Positions 1-8,089 of a stretch of DNA of 64,000 nucleotides are shown here, piece after piece. A program made the translations under genes and the position numbers. The stretch comes from Sphingomonas rosea (GTDB lineage Bacteria; Pseudomonadota; Alphaproteobacteria; Sphingomonadales; Sphingomonadaceae). Every line of letters begins with the position of its first letter. The stretch's first letter is position 1. The stretch spans positions 1,030,501 through 1,094,500 of the forward strand of contig NZ_BAABBR010000001.1 in the NCBI RefSeq assembly GCF_039538065.1, given 5' to 3'. The notes under the pieces are model-generated. The model was not told the DNA's origin and ran no database searches. It saw only the letters and a list, made by a program, of their open reading frames with translations.

Positions 1-36
1 CTTTATACCGACAAGCCCAAGGGAGAAGCCGCATGA
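1..36 (+). CDS. 3' end of an unidentified gene
   Basis: Only the last eleven codons (ending KPKGEAA) and the stop of a gene entering from outside the window are present. Its TGA overlaps the ATG of the following DUF1428 gene in an ATGA junction, so it is the preceding member of the same operon. Too little remains to identify it. Confidence 0.6.
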   Translation, partial: LYTDKPKGEAA

Positions 37-422
37 CCTACATCGATGGGTTCGTCCTGCCCCTGCACCCGGACAAGCACGACGCGTACAAGGCGATGGC
101 CGAGACCTTCGCGCGGGAAGCCGCCAAGCTCGGCGGGATCTCGATCGAAACGCTCGGAGACGGCCTCGAACCGGGCAAGCTCACCAGCTTTCCGCAATCG
201 GTCCATGCCGAGGAAGGCGAGAATGTCGTCTTCTCCTTCGTCATCTGGCCCGACAAGGCGACCCGCGATGCCGGTTGGGAAAAGATCATGGGCATGCCGG
301 AGCTTCAGCCGCAGGGCGAAATGCCGTTCGATGGCAAGCGCATGTTCTGGGGCGGCTTCAATCCCTTGGTCGGGCACGACGCGCTCGACGCCGTGCTCGC
401 GTCGCACAAGGTGGAGGCCTGA
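33..422 (+). CDS. DUF1428 family protein (first copy)
   Basis: A 129-residue protein that opens MTYIDGFVLP and carries the family's FDGKRMFWGGF block near the C terminus. DUF1428 proteins are small ferredoxin-like-fold (dimeric alpha-beta barrel) proteins without an established reaction. The ATG overlaps the upstream stop, and a second DUF1428 gene follows 3 bases after its own stop, so the pair probably arose by tandem duplication. Residues 1-10 and the GKRM block match the second copy, while the middle has diverged. It belongs to an operon with VOC, RibD-like and GST genes, which suggests a role in handling reactive or xenobiotic compounds (inference from neighbours). Confidence 0.85.
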   Translation: MTYIDGFVLPLHPDKHDAYKAMAETFAREAAKLGGISIETLGDGLEPGKLTSFPQSVHAEEGENVVFSFVIWPDKATRDAGWEKIMGMPELQPQGEMPFDGKRMFWGGFNPLVGHDALDAVLASHKVEA

Positions 423-425
423 GCC

Positions 426-788
426 ATGAACTATGTCGATGGATTCGCCATCCCCGTGAAGCTCACCGACCGTCAGGCCTTCATCGATCACGCCCGCCAC
501 ATGGACGCGGTCATGATCGAGGAGGGTGCGCTCCGCATCGTCGAATGCTGGGCCGACGACGTTTCCGAGGGCAAGCAGACCGACTTCTTCCGCGCGGTCG
601 ACCGGCAGGAGGGAGAGACCGTCTGCTTCTCGTGGATCGAATGGCCCGACAAGGAAACCCGCGACGCCGCCTTTGCCAGGATGATGCAGAACGAGGAGAT
701 GATGGGGACGCCCATGCCGTTCGACGGCAAGCGCATGATCTTCGGCGGCTTCATGCCCGTCGTCGTGCTGGAGAAAGGCAATGGCTAA
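426..788 (+). CDS. DUF1428 family protein (second copy)
   Basis: A 120-residue paralogue of the preceding gene, with the same MNYVDGFAIP opening, a central SWIEWPDKETRDAAF helix and the terminal FDGKRMIFGGFMP block. Function is unknown. The next gene starts inside its last codons (ATG at 781), so translation is probably coupled. Two adjacent copies may form a heterodimer, since the family fold is normally dimeric; that is an inference. Confidence 0.85.
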   Translation: MNYVDGFAIPVKLTDRQAFIDHARHMDAVMIEEGALRIVECWADDVSEGKQTDFFRAVDRQEGETVCFSWIEWPDKETRDAAFARMMQNEEMMGTPMPFDGKRMIFGGFMPVVVLEKGNG

Positions 789-1584
789 CCCTGCAGGCAG
801 CTTCATCTGGTACGAGCTGATGAGCCCCGATCCGGAGGGTTCGAAGGCCTTTTACGACGCGGTCGTCGGCTGGGACATCGAGCCCAAACCCGCGGGCGAG
901 CTCGACTATCGCATGATCCGCCGCCCCGACGGCGGCAATGCCGGCGGAATCCTCCGGCTCGATCCCGCCATGGCGGAGCATGGCGCCCGCCCGATGTGGA
1001 TCGGTTATCTCGCCGTCGACGACGTCGACGCCTCGGTCGAGGCTGCGAAGGCCGATGGCGCCACAGCGCTCATGCCGCCCTGGTCGGTGCCGGGAGTCGG
1101 CCGGATGGCGATGATCGCCGATCCGACCGGCGGGATCGTCTACCTGATGAAGCCCGAGCCCCCGGCCGGACAGCCCGACGCCACCAGCGACGTCTTCTCG
1201 GTCGACCGGCCCGGGCACGTCCGCTGGAACGAACTCACCGCGGCCGACCCCGCCCGTGCCACCGATTTCTACACCCGCCACTTCGGCTGGACCCAGCAGG
1301 GCTCGATGCCGATGGGGCCCGCGGGCGACTATCTCTTCCTTCAGCACGGCGGGGTGGGGATCGGCGCGATCATGCCCTTCATGCACCCGCAGGCGACGCC
1401 GCGCTGGACCTATTACCTCGGGGTCGACGACATCGACCGCGCGATGGCCGCGGTGAAAGCCGGGGGCGGGCAGGTCCTGAACGGCCCGCACCAGATCCCC
1501 GGCGGCGAATATAGCCTGACGGGAATCGATCCCCAGGGCGCCGCCTTCGGCCTTGTCGGCCCCCGCCGCGGAGACGCCGCATGA
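781..1584 (+). CDS. two-domain VOC (glyoxalase-like) protein
   Basis: 267 residues made of two tandem vicinal-oxygen-chelate modules, roughly 1-125 and 140-262. The first begins GSFIWYELMSPDPEGSKAFY and the second GHVRWNELTAADPARATDFY, the usual start of each beta-alpha-beta-beta-beta unit. This layout is typical of hydroxylase-like VOC proteins of the CFP32 type. The substrate cannot be read from sequence. The ATG lies eight bases inside the preceding DUF1428 gene, and the stop overlaps the next ATG (ATGA), so it sits in the middle of the operon. Confidence 0.85.
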   Translation: MANPAGSFIWYELMSPDPEGSKAFYDAVVGWDIEPKPAGELDYRMIRRPDGGNAGGILRLDPAMAEHGARPMWIGYLAVDDVDASVEAAKADGATALMPPWSVPGVGRMAMIADPTGGIVYLMKPEPPAGQPDATSDVFSVDRPGHVRWNELTAADPARATDFYTRHFGWTQQGSMPMGPAGDYLFLQHGGVGIGAIMPFMHPQATPRWTYYLGVDDIDRAMAAVKAGGGQVLNGPHQIPGGEYSLTGIDPQGAAFGLVGPRRGDAA

Positions 1585-2078
1585 CCGACAAGCTGCGCAC
1601 CTGCCTGTGGTTCGACCGCGGCGAAGCCCGCAAGGCCGCCGAATTCTACGCCGCCACCTTTCCCGACAGCCACGTCGGACCGGCCATGGGCGCGCCGACC
1701 GACTTTCCGGGCGGGGCCAGGGGCGACGAGCTGACGGTCGAGTTCACCGTCCTTGGCCGTCAGTTCCTCGGCCTGAACGGCGGGCCCGACTTCAAGCCCA
1801 ACCTGTCGGTCAGTTTCATGGTGCTGACCGAAGACCAGGCGGAGACCGACCGTTACTGGGACGCGATCGTCGGGGGCGGGGGGCAGGCGAGCGACTGCGG
1901 GTGGTGCCAAGATCGCTGGGGCTATTCGTGGCAGATCACGCCGCGCGCGCTGATGGACGGCAACAACGACCCCGATCCCGCCGTCGCGGCCCGGGTGTTC
2001 GCTGCGATGATGACCATGCAGAAGATCGACGTCGCCGCCATCGAGGCCGCGCGGCGCGGGGACTCCGTCGATGCGTAG
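1581..2078 (+). CDS. VOC family protein, PhnB/3-demethylubiquinone methyltransferase-like
   Basis: 165 residues. The N terminus LRTCLWFDRGEARKAAEFY and the later pair SDCGWCQDRWGYSWQITPRAL are characteristic of the PhnB-like VOC branch that databases often label 3-demethylubiquinone-9 3-methyltransferase; the methyltransferase label is not supported by fold or motifs. The start is an ATGA overlap with the upstream VOC gene, and the stop lies inside the start of the RibD-like gene. Probably a soluble dimeric stress or detoxification protein; substrate unknown. Confidence 0.85.
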   Translation: MTDKLRTCLWFDRGEARKAAEFYAATFPDSHVGPAMGAPTDFPGGARGDELTVEFTVLGRQFLGLNGGPDFKPNLSVSFMVLTEDQAETDRYWDAIVGGGGQASDCGWCQDRWGYSWQITPRALMDGNNDPDPAVAARVFAAMMTMQKIDVAAIEAARRGDSVDA

Positions 2079-2793
2079 GATCCGCGGCTGTGCCTTCGTC
2101 AGCCTCGACGGCGTCTGTCAGGCCCCCGGCGGCCCGACCGAGGATCCGACCGGCGGCTTCGCCCACGGCGGCTGGCTGCCGCAATTCTTCGACGAAGGGG
2201 TGGGCAAGGCGATCGATGCCTTCTTCGCGCCTCCTTACGACCTGCTGCTCGGCCGCCGGACCTACGACATCTTCGCCGCCTACTGGCCCTATGTCGGGCA
2301 GGACCCGACCGGACATGGCGAGCTGTTCGAAATGACCGGCAAGGACGAAGGCGAAGCCGCCGCCATGCAGATGGGTTCGGACTTCACCGCCGCGACCAAA
2401 TATGTCCTGACTCGCGGAAGCCAGGACCTCCCCTGGTCGAACAGCATCCGCGTCGCCAGCATCGACGAGCTCGCCGCGATTCGGGCCGGCGAGGGCCCCG
2501 ACCTTCTCATCCAGGGCAGCAGCACGCTCTATCCCCAGCTGATCGCCGCCGGCCTCCTCGACCGCCTCACCCTGATGATCTTCCCGGCGATCCTCGGGCA
2601 GGGCAAGCGCCTCCTCGGCGACGGCCCCGCCGCCCGGGCGATGCGCCTCGTCGACCAGAAGACGACAAGCTCGGGGGCAATCGTCGCGACCTACGAGCCC
2701 GCCGGCGACATCGGCGCCAACTGGGCCGGACCCGAGATTGTCAGTGACCGCGAGGTCGCCCGCCGCCAGGCGATGCAGGAGAATCGCTGGTGA
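2071..2793 (+). CDS. dihydrofolate reductase-fold protein (RibD C-terminal domain family)
   Basis: 240 residues with the RibD_C fold: FVSLDGVCQAPGGPTED at the N terminus, LLLGRRTYDIFAAYWP near residue 50, and LLIQGSSTLYPQLIAAGLLDRLTLMIFP in the C-terminal half. Family members bind NADPH and reduce small substrates, but most stand-alone bacterial copies are uncharacterised. The gene overlaps the preceding VOC gene by eight bases and the following GST gene by a GTGA junction. RibD-like genes next to VOC and DUF1428 genes are a recurrent bacterial association, often under an ECF sigma factor that is not visible here. Confidence 0.85.
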   Translation: MRRIRGCAFVSLDGVCQAPGGPTEDPTGGFAHGGWLPQFFDEGVGKAIDAFFAPPYDLLLGRRTYDIFAAYWPYVGQDPTGHGELFEMTGKDEGEAAAMQMGSDFTAATKYVLTRGSQDLPWSNSIRVASIDELAAIRAGEGPDLLIQGSSTLYPQLIAAGLLDRLTLMIFPAILGQGKRLLGDGPAARAMRLVDQKTTSSGAIVATYEPAGDIGANWAGPEIVSDREVARRQAMQENRW

Positions 2794-3434
2794 GCCTCGT
2801 CCTCTACGGCCACGAATTCAGCAGCTACACCTGGAAGGCGCTGATCCCGCTCTGGGCGAACGACACGCCGTTCGAGTTTCGCTCGGTCGAGCAGCATGGC
2901 GAGGAATTTGCCGGACTGACCCCCTTCGGCCAGTTCCCGCTGCTGGTCGATGATGGCGAAGTCGTCGCCGAAAGCTCGATCATCATCGAGCATCTCGACC
3001 GACGTCATCCCGGTCCCAATCGCTGGATTCCGGACGGCGACGCCGGCTTGCGCGCCCGCTTCTTCGACCGGATCTTCGATCTGCGCGTGATGAACAACGC
3101 CGCCGTTCCCGTCACCGATTCGCTGCGGCCCGAAGGGCAGCGCGATCCGTTCGGGATCGAGCAGGCCATGACGAGGCTTCGCCGTACCTACGACTGGCTC
3201 GAGGGCGCATTGCCCGACGACGGCTGGGCCGTCGGCGCGCCGTTCACGATTGCCGATTGCGCCGCGGCGCCGGCACTGTTCTACGCCGACTGGGTCGAGC
3301 CGATCGGCCCCGCCCGTCCCAAGCTCGCGGCCTATCGCGCCCGGCTCCTCGCCCATCCGGCAGTTTCGCGCGCGGTCGAGCAAGCCCGCTCCTTCCGGCA
3401 CTATTTTCCTCTGGGCGCGCCCGACCGGGACTAG
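2790..3434 (+). CDS. glutathione S-transferase family protein
   Basis: 214 residues. It has an N-terminal thioredoxin-like domain with LYGHEFSSYTWKALIPLW and the glutathione-binding AESSIIIEHLDR stretch, followed by an all-helical C-terminal domain from about residue 90 that contains FTIADCAAAPALFYADW. It probably conjugates or reduces electrophiles with glutathione in the cytoplasm. The start codon is GTG in a GTGA overlap with the RibD-like gene, and this is the last gene of the operon. Its TAG shares the four bases CTAG (3431-3434) with the stop of the convergent J-domain gene, so no terminator fits between them. Confidence 0.88.
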   Translation: MSLVLYGHEFSSYTWKALIPLWANDTPFEFRSVEQHGEEFAGLTPFGQFPLLVDDGEVVAESSIIIEHLDRRHPGPNRWIPDGDAGLRARFFDRIFDLRVMNNAAVPVTDSLRPEGQRDPFGIEQAMTRLRRTYDWLEGALPDDGWAVGAPFTIADCAAAPALFYADWVEPIGPARPKLAAYRARLLAHPAVSRAVEQARSFRHYFPLGAPDRD

Positions 3435-4012
3435 GCGAAGGCGCTCGCCGCGCGCAGCGTCGCCCAGGCGTCGAGCACCGCGGCGAGCTTCTTCTCATGC
3501 GCCCGGTCGCCGCCGTTGCGATCGGGGTGATAGCGCCGGACCAGCTCCGAATAGCGCTTGCGCACCCCGTGAAGATCGCTGTCCTCACCGAGGCCGAGCA
3601 CGCCCAATGCCTGCCGTTCCTCGCCTGAGAAACGGCTCCGGACCGGCGATTCGCGCCGCATCCGGCCATTGAATCGGCCGCTGATCGCATCGAGCGGATC
3701 CTTGAAGTCGGCCCAGGCCGGCGCGGGATCGGCCCCCGCCGCGGTCGCGAAGGCGCGCGTCGAGCGGTCCCAGCCCGCGATCGGCGATTGCGCCTGTTCG
3801 ATCTCGTCGGGGCTCATGCCTTCGAAGAAATTGTAGCGCGCATTGTGCGCACGCACGTGATCGAGGCACAGCCATTGCCATGCCCCCGGCCCGTCGAAGG
3901 TGGGAGCGCTGAGCGGTGCCTTGAATTCGCCCGGCTCGGGGCAGCCCGGGACCGCGCAATGGGCGGCGGCGCCTTCGACCCGGCCGTGAAATCTGGGATT
4001 GCGGGAAGCCAT
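3431..4012 (-). CDS. J-domain (DnaJ-class) protein
   Basis: 193 residues. The C-terminal 60 residues form a J domain (LGVLGLGEDSDLHGVRKRYSEL) with the HPD tripeptide in RRYHPDRNGGD, which stimulates Hsp70 ATPase. There is no G/F or zinc-finger region, so this is a type III co-chaperone. The N-terminal part has a Cys pair (CAVPGCPEPGEF) and a later CLDH, perhaps a small metal site. A J-domain gene divergent from bolA, as here with 37 bases between starts, is a common alphaproteobacterial arrangement. Client unknown. Confidence 0.87.
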   Translation of the reverse strand: MASRNPRFHGRVEGAAAHCAVPGCPEPGEFKAPLSAPTFDGPGAWQWLCLDHVRAHNARYNFFEGMSPDEIEQAQSPIAGWDRSTRAFATAAGADPAPAWADFKDPLDAISGRFNGRMRRESPVRSRFSGEERQALGVLGLGEDSDLHGVRKRYSELVRRYHPDRNGGDRAHEKKLAAVLDAWATLRAASAFA

Positions 4013-4049
4013 GTTTCTCTTCGTGTCTCAGCCTGACTATATAGGGCCG

Positions 4050-4337
4050 ATGAACGCCGCTTCGAAGGGCCCCGTCGCCAGCGAAATGCTCGCCCGGCTT
4101 GCCGCCGCCCTCCATCCGTCGCAGCTCGAGCTGATCGACGACAGCGAACAGCATCGCGGCCACGGCGGCTATCGCGGGGAGGGCGGCGAGTCGCATTTCA
4201 CCCTCCGCATCGAGAGCGCGGCCTTCACCGGTCTCGGCCGCGTCCAGCGCCAGCGCCTCGTCTACAAGGCGCTCGGCGACCTCATGACCGACAAGGTCCA
4301 CGCGCTGGCGATGGAGACAAGGGCACCGGGCGAATGA
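4050..4337 (+). CDS. BolA family protein
   Basis: About 95 residues starting MNAASKGPVA. An in-frame start at 3999 exists but would overlap the divergent J-domain gene and adds no conserved residues. The BolA core is visible as LELIDDSEQHRGHGGYRGEGGESHFTL with its conserved histidines, then RVQRQRLVYKALGDLM and the closing VHALAMETRAP. BolA proteins pair with monothiol glutaredoxins in Fe-S cluster handling and affect cell shape under stress. The TGA overlaps the ATG of the CPBP protease gene. Confidence 0.9.
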   Translation: MNAASKGPVASEMLARLAAALHPSQLELIDDSEQHRGHGGYRGEGGESHFTLRIESAAFTGLGRVQRQRLVYKALGDLMTDKVHALAMETRAPGE

Positions 4338-5011
4338 CCGCCGCGGCCCTGCTCGCGCTCGCGCTGCTGGTCCCCGTTCCGCTCTGGGGCCTGTGGCGCA
4401 GCCGCCCCGGCCGCCCCGCACAGGACCGCAAAGCGCGCTACTGGTCGACCATCGCGCTCGGCACCGTGCTGCTGGTCGCGCTCGCGCTGGTGAAGCGGAG
4501 CGAGGGCCTTTCGCTCGCCGATCTCGGCCTCGGTCCGCTCGGGACCACCGGTGCCTGGGCGCTCGCCGCCGCCGCCGTGCTCCTCGGCCTCCTCGCGCTC
4601 GGCCTGCGCTCGAACCGCGCCCGCAAGGAGCGGCCCGACGACAGCGCCGCCGCCATGTTCCCCCACCAGCGCGACGAAGTCCCCGCCTTCGTCCTGATGA
4701 TCCTCGTCGCAGGGATCGGCTGGGAGCTGCTCTACCGCGGCTTCCTCCTCTGGTTCCTGCCGCCACTCATCGGACTGTGGCCCGCCGTCCTCGTCGCCGC
4801 GCTGGCCTACGGGCTCGCCCACGGCTGGCATTCGGGCAAGCGCTTCGCCGCCAGCCTCGTCTCGGCGCTGCTGTTCACCGCCGGCTATGCGCTGACCGGG
4901 AGCCTGTGGTGGCTGATCCTGATCCATCTCGGCCTGCCGCTGATCGGCTATCTCGGCTGGCGGCGGCTCCGCGCGGCCGCCCCCGCCACCCCAATCGAGG
5001 CCCTTGCATGA
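4334..5011 (+). CDS. CPBP family intramembrane endopeptidase
   Basis: 225 residues with several hydrophobic segments (about 1-20, 38-55, 75-98, 125-160, 170-215). The CPBP/Abi signature is present as GWELLYRGFLLWFL (catalytic Glu followed by the YRG turn), then YGLAHGWHSG and ILIHLGLPLIGYLGW, which supply the two conserved histidine positions. Family members cleave within the inner membrane (Rce1-like) and some confer bacteriocin immunity. The first Glu of the usual EExxxR motif is Trp here, leaving a single Glu. ATGA overlaps on both sides place it between bolA and the pirin gene. Confidence 0.8.
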   Translation: MTAAALLALALLVPVPLWGLWRSRPGRPAQDRKARYWSTIALGTVLLVALALVKRSEGLSLADLGLGPLGTTGAWALAAAAVLLGLLALGLRSNRARKERPDDSAAAMFPHQRDEVPAFVLMILVAGIGWELLYRGFLLWFLPPLIGLWPAVLVAALAYGLAHGWHSGKRFAASLVSALLFTAGYALTGSLWWLILIHLGLPLIGYLGWRRLRAAAPATPIEALA

Positions 5012-5910
5012 CCAACGACGACCCCCGCCTGCTGAGCCTCGCCCCGGTCACCCACGACCTCGGCGGCTTCAAGGTCCACCGCACCCTTCCGCACAAGCAG
5101 CGGACCATGGTCGGCCCCTTCATCTTCTTCGACCAGATGGGCCCCGCGCGGCTCGGCGTCGACGAGGGCCTCGACGTCCGCCCGCACCCGCACATCAACC
5201 TCGCCACCGTCACCTATCTGTTCGAGGGCGCGATCGACCACCGCGACAGCGTCGGCTCGGTCCAGCGCATCGAGCCGGGCGCGGTCAACCTCATGACCGC
5301 CGGCAAGGGCATCAGCCATTCGGAGCGCTCGCCCGCCGACGAGCGCGCGGCCGGTCCCAGGCTCGACGGCATCCAGACCTGGCTCGCGCTCCCGCAAGCC
5401 AAGGAAGAACTCGACCCCGGCTTCGAGCACACCCCGGCCAGCGCCATGCCGTGGATCGAGGGCGAGGGCGCCAGGATCAACCTCATCATGGGTGAGGCAT
5501 TCGGCGCGGTCTCGCCCGTCACGCAGCACCACCCGACCATCTACGCCGCCATCCACCTCGCCCCCGGCGCGGCGCTCGAGCTCGACCGCGAGGCCGACGA
5601 GCGCGCGCTCTATCTCCTCGACGGCGATGCCAACGTCGACGGCTTCGACCTCGAGCAGATGCACCTCGTCCTGCTCCGCCCGGGCACGAAGCCCGTCCTC
5701 CGCTCGGCGCGCGGCGCCCGCCTGATGCTCGCCGGCGGCGCCCCGATGGACGGCGAACGGCACGTCTGGTGGAATTTTGTCTCCAGCCGCCGCGACCGCA
5801 TCCAGGAAGCCAAGCGCGCGTGGAAGGCCGGCGAGTTCGCTTTGCCCCCGCAAGACGACCACGAATGGATTCCGCTGCCGGAAGTGCCGCTGACGGTCAG
5901 CTATCCGTGA
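5008..5910 (+). CDS. pirin family protein
   Basis: 300 residues when read from the ATG that overlaps the CPBP stop; the open frame extends further upstream but only as a shadow of that gene. It is a bicupin with the pirin signature HPHINLATVTYLFEGAIDHR in the N-terminal cupin, whose histidines bind iron, followed by GAVNLMTAGKGISHSE and a C-terminal cupin with PTIYAAIHLAPGAALEL. Some bacterial pirins act as quercetin dioxygenases and others as metabolic regulators; which applies here is unknown. The last 14 bases overlap the convergent Excalibur gene. Confidence 0.9.
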   Translation: MTNDDPRLLSLAPVTHDLGGFKVHRTLPHKQRTMVGPFIFFDQMGPARLGVDEGLDVRPHPHINLATVTYLFEGAIDHRDSVGSVQRIEPGAVNLMTAGKGISHSERSPADERAAGPRLDGIQTWLALPQAKEELDPGFEHTPASAMPWIEGEGARINLIMGEAFGAVSPVTQHHPTIYAAIHLAPGAALELDREADERALYLLDGDANVDGFDLEQMHLVLLRPGTKPVLRSARGARLMLAGGAPMDGERHVWWNFVSSRRDRIQEAKRAWKAGEFALPPQDDHEWIPLPEVPLTVSYP

Positions 5911-6232
5911 GTCTTTCTCGCTGCGGAATGGCCTCGCAAGCGATACCGTCGCCGTCGGCATCAAGCTGGGCGCGGTAGCCCGGGGAGCCCCGAAGAATAG
6001 GCGCCGCACCCGCACCTCGTGCCCATGAGCACGACGGATAAAAGGTCGGCAAACGCTCCCGAACTGCCGACCAGTTTGTCGCCAACATTCCCACACTGAA
6101 GATACCGAGCGCCAGCAGACTGGTTCGCGCGACAAAGGAGATTCTTTGTCGCCGGCGTTTTGCTCGCTCCTCGGCCCGCCAATATGGCCCGAGCTTCACT
6201 GGCTGCGCGCGAAACTCCTTCTTGAAGCCCAT
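5897..6232 (-). CDS. membrane-anchored Excalibur calcium-binding protein
   Basis: 111 residues: a basic N terminus (RAEERAKRRRQR), one membrane segment around residues 32-52, and an extracytoplasmic C-terminal Excalibur domain whose DADGDGIACE block matches the DxDxDGxxCE calcium-binding loop. A Cys about 30 residues earlier (YPSCSWARG) probably forms the domain's disulfide. Excalibur domains resemble EF-hand loops and occur on exported bacterial proteins of mostly unknown role. It follows PPK2 by 11 bases and is probably co-transcribed with it. A second Excalibur protein is encoded at 55481-55747. Confidence 0.8.
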   Translation of the reverse strand: MGFKKEFRAQPVKLGPYWRAEERAKRRRQRISFVARTSLLALGIFSVGMLATNWSAVRERLPTFYPSCSWARGAGAAPILRGSPGYRAQLDADGDGIACEAIPQRERLTDS

Positions 6233-6243
6233 GGCCGACGATA

Positions 6244-7014
6244 TCAGCGAAGCTTGATCGGCTTCAACTTCCCGAACTTCTCCTCGAGCGGGTCATGCCC
6301 GAGCGGGGCCATCGCCGCCGGCTTCTCCGCGATCCTCGTATCCGGCAGTCGGTCGAGCAGGTCGCGGATCAGCGTCAGCCGGCCGCGCCGCTGGTCGTTG
6401 AAATCGACCAGGGTCCACGGCGCCGACTTGGTGTGCGACGCCTTGAGCATCGCCTCGCGCGCTTCGGTGTACTCGGCATATTTCTGCCGCGCGGCCTCGT
6501 CGATCGGCGACAGTTTCCACTGCTTCAAGGGATCGGTCTGGCGCTCGGCGAAGCGCTGCTCCTGCTCGGCCTGGTCGCAGGTCAGCCAGTATTTGAAGAG
6601 GAGGATGCCGTCAGCCACGAGCATCTTCTCGAACTTCGGCACCGCCTCGAGGAAGGCCTCGACCTGGGCCTCGGTCGCGAAGCCCATCACCTTTTCGACG
6701 CCCGCGCGATTGTACCAGCTGCGGTCGAACAGCGCGATCTCGCCCTTGCCCGGCAGGTGCGCGACATAGCGCTGGAAATACCATTGCCCGGCTTCCTGCT
6801 CGGTCGGCTTGGGCAAGGCGACGATCCGGCACTGCCTGGGATTGAGGTTCTCGGCGACCGCCTTGATCGCCCCGCCCTTGCCCGCGGTGTCGCGGCCCTC
6901 GAAGATGACGAGGACCCGCTGCCCGGTCGCCGCCACCCACCGCGCCATCGCCACCAGCTCGATCTGCAGCGGCTCGGCGAGCGCCTCATATTCCTTGCGC
7001 TTCAGACGATCCAT
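6244..7014 (-). CDS. ppk2: polyphosphate kinase 2 family protein
   Basis: 256 residues covering a complete PPK2 catalytic domain. The Walker A loop is EGRDTAGKGGAI near residue 45, the Walker B/lid region is FDRSWYNRAGVEKVMGF near residue 100, and the KYWLTCDQAEQEQRFAERQTDP segment follows. PPK2 enzymes use inorganic polyphosphate to phosphorylate nucleoside diphosphates (class I) or monophosphates. A single domain of this length suggests class I, but class cannot be settled by eye. It sits upstream of the Excalibur gene on the same strand. Confidence 0.9.
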   Translation of the reverse strand: MDRLKRKEYEALAEPLQIELVAMARWVAATGQRVLVIFEGRDTAGKGGAIKAVAENLNPRQCRIVALPKPTEQEAGQWYFQRYVAHLPGKGEIALFDRSWYNRAGVEKVMGFATEAQVEAFLEAVPKFEKMLVADGILLFKYWLTCDQAEQEQRFAERQTDPLKQWKLSPIDEAARQKYAEYTEAREAMLKASHTKSAPWTLVDFNDQRRGRLTLIRDLLDRLPDTRIAEKPAAMAPLGHDPLEEKFGKLKPIKLR

Positions 7015-7126
7015 TCGGCCACCTCCACGAGGAGCATCCTATCGGCCCTTCCGCCCGGCGCGAAGCCATGACATCCTCCCCCCCAGAGCCGGCCGACAGA
7101 GCCAGGCCACGAATAAGGGGAAGTGC

Positions 7127-7981
7127 ATGCGTCGCATCATCGTGGCGGCATTCGCCGCCGTTCTGCTCGCCTCCTGCGGACAGCAGGGCGAACAATCGTC
7201 ATCCGGATCCTCCGACAGCCTCACCGCTGCCTCACCGGGCGTCGCCTGGGCGTTCACCTACGATTATCTCCTCGGCAACGATCGGATCGAAGCTGTCCAG
7301 GAGAAGCATGCCGCACGCTGCGAGCAGCTCGGTCCCGACCGCTGCCGGATCACCGGCCTTCGCTACAGCGTCGGCGACAATGACGAGATCAGCGGTATGC
7401 TTCAGGTCCGCCTCCAGCCGGCCATCGCACGCCAGTTCGGCAAGGCGGCGCTGGAGGACGTGCGCGGCGCCGACGGCAAGCTCGTCCGCAGCGAGTTCAC
7501 CGGCGAGGACGTCGGAACCGGGGTCACCAACGCCCGCACCGCCGGGCAGGAGATCGACAGCCGCGAGGCCGAGCTTCGCCGGCGGATCGAGGCCGCGCCC
7601 GCGAACAGCCCCGAAAAGGCCGAGCTGCTCCGCCAGCTCGACACCATGCTGACCTCGGCCGCCGAGCAGAAGGACGTGGTCCGCGCGGGCGAGCAGCGCC
7701 TCTCCTTCACGCCCGTTACCATCAACTATTATGGCGAAGGCGGAATCCCTGGTTTCCGCCAGAACCCGCTCAAGGAAAGCTTCCGGCTGCTGGTGTCGAG
7801 CTTCGTGACCATGGTCAGCTTCGTCCTCCAGGGCCTTGCCGTCGTGCTGCCGTGGCTGCTGCTTCTCGGCCTCTTCGTGCTGCTCTGGCGGTCGCGCCCG
7901 GGCCGCGCGCTGCGGCGCTGGTGGGACGGCCAATCCGCACCGGCGAGCTATCGCAGCGGCGGGGAGGACCCGCAGGTCTGA
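7127..7981 (+). CDS. exported lipoprotein with C-terminal membrane anchor
   Basis: 284 residues from the ATG at 7127, which follows an AAGGGG ribosome site; the longer open frame upstream has no such site. A lipoprotein signal ends VLLASCGQQG, so Cys20 or so would be lipidated. The middle (about 60-200) has the character of DUF4349-type proteins, including an RISGLRYSV-like strand region (RITGLRYSVGDNDEIS) and a helical segment SREAELRRRIEAAPANSPEK. A strong hydrophobic stretch lies near residues 238-262, followed by a basic tail. Function is unknown; it stands alone. Confidence 0.65.
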   Translation: MRRIIVAAFAAVLLASCGQQGEQSSSGSSDSLTAASPGVAWAFTYDYLLGNDRIEAVQEKHAARCEQLGPDRCRITGLRYSVGDNDEISGMLQVRLQPAIARQFGKAALEDVRGADGKLVRSEFTGEDVGTGVTNARTAGQEIDSREAELRRRIEAAPANSPEKAELLRQLDTMLTSAAEQKDVVRAGEQRLSFTPVTINYYGEGGIPGFRQNPLKESFRLLVSSFVTMVSFVLQGLAVVLPWLLLLGLFVLLWRSRPGRALRRWWDGQSAPASYRSGGEDPQV

Positions 7982-8089
7982 TTCCTCCGGCTTCGCTCGG
8001 GACGAACCAGCCGCTAAGGCTTGGCGTTCGTTCCGGGCGAAGCCACAAACTGGCGTTGCCTCGCCCGGCCTGATCGCAAAGGGCCGCGC

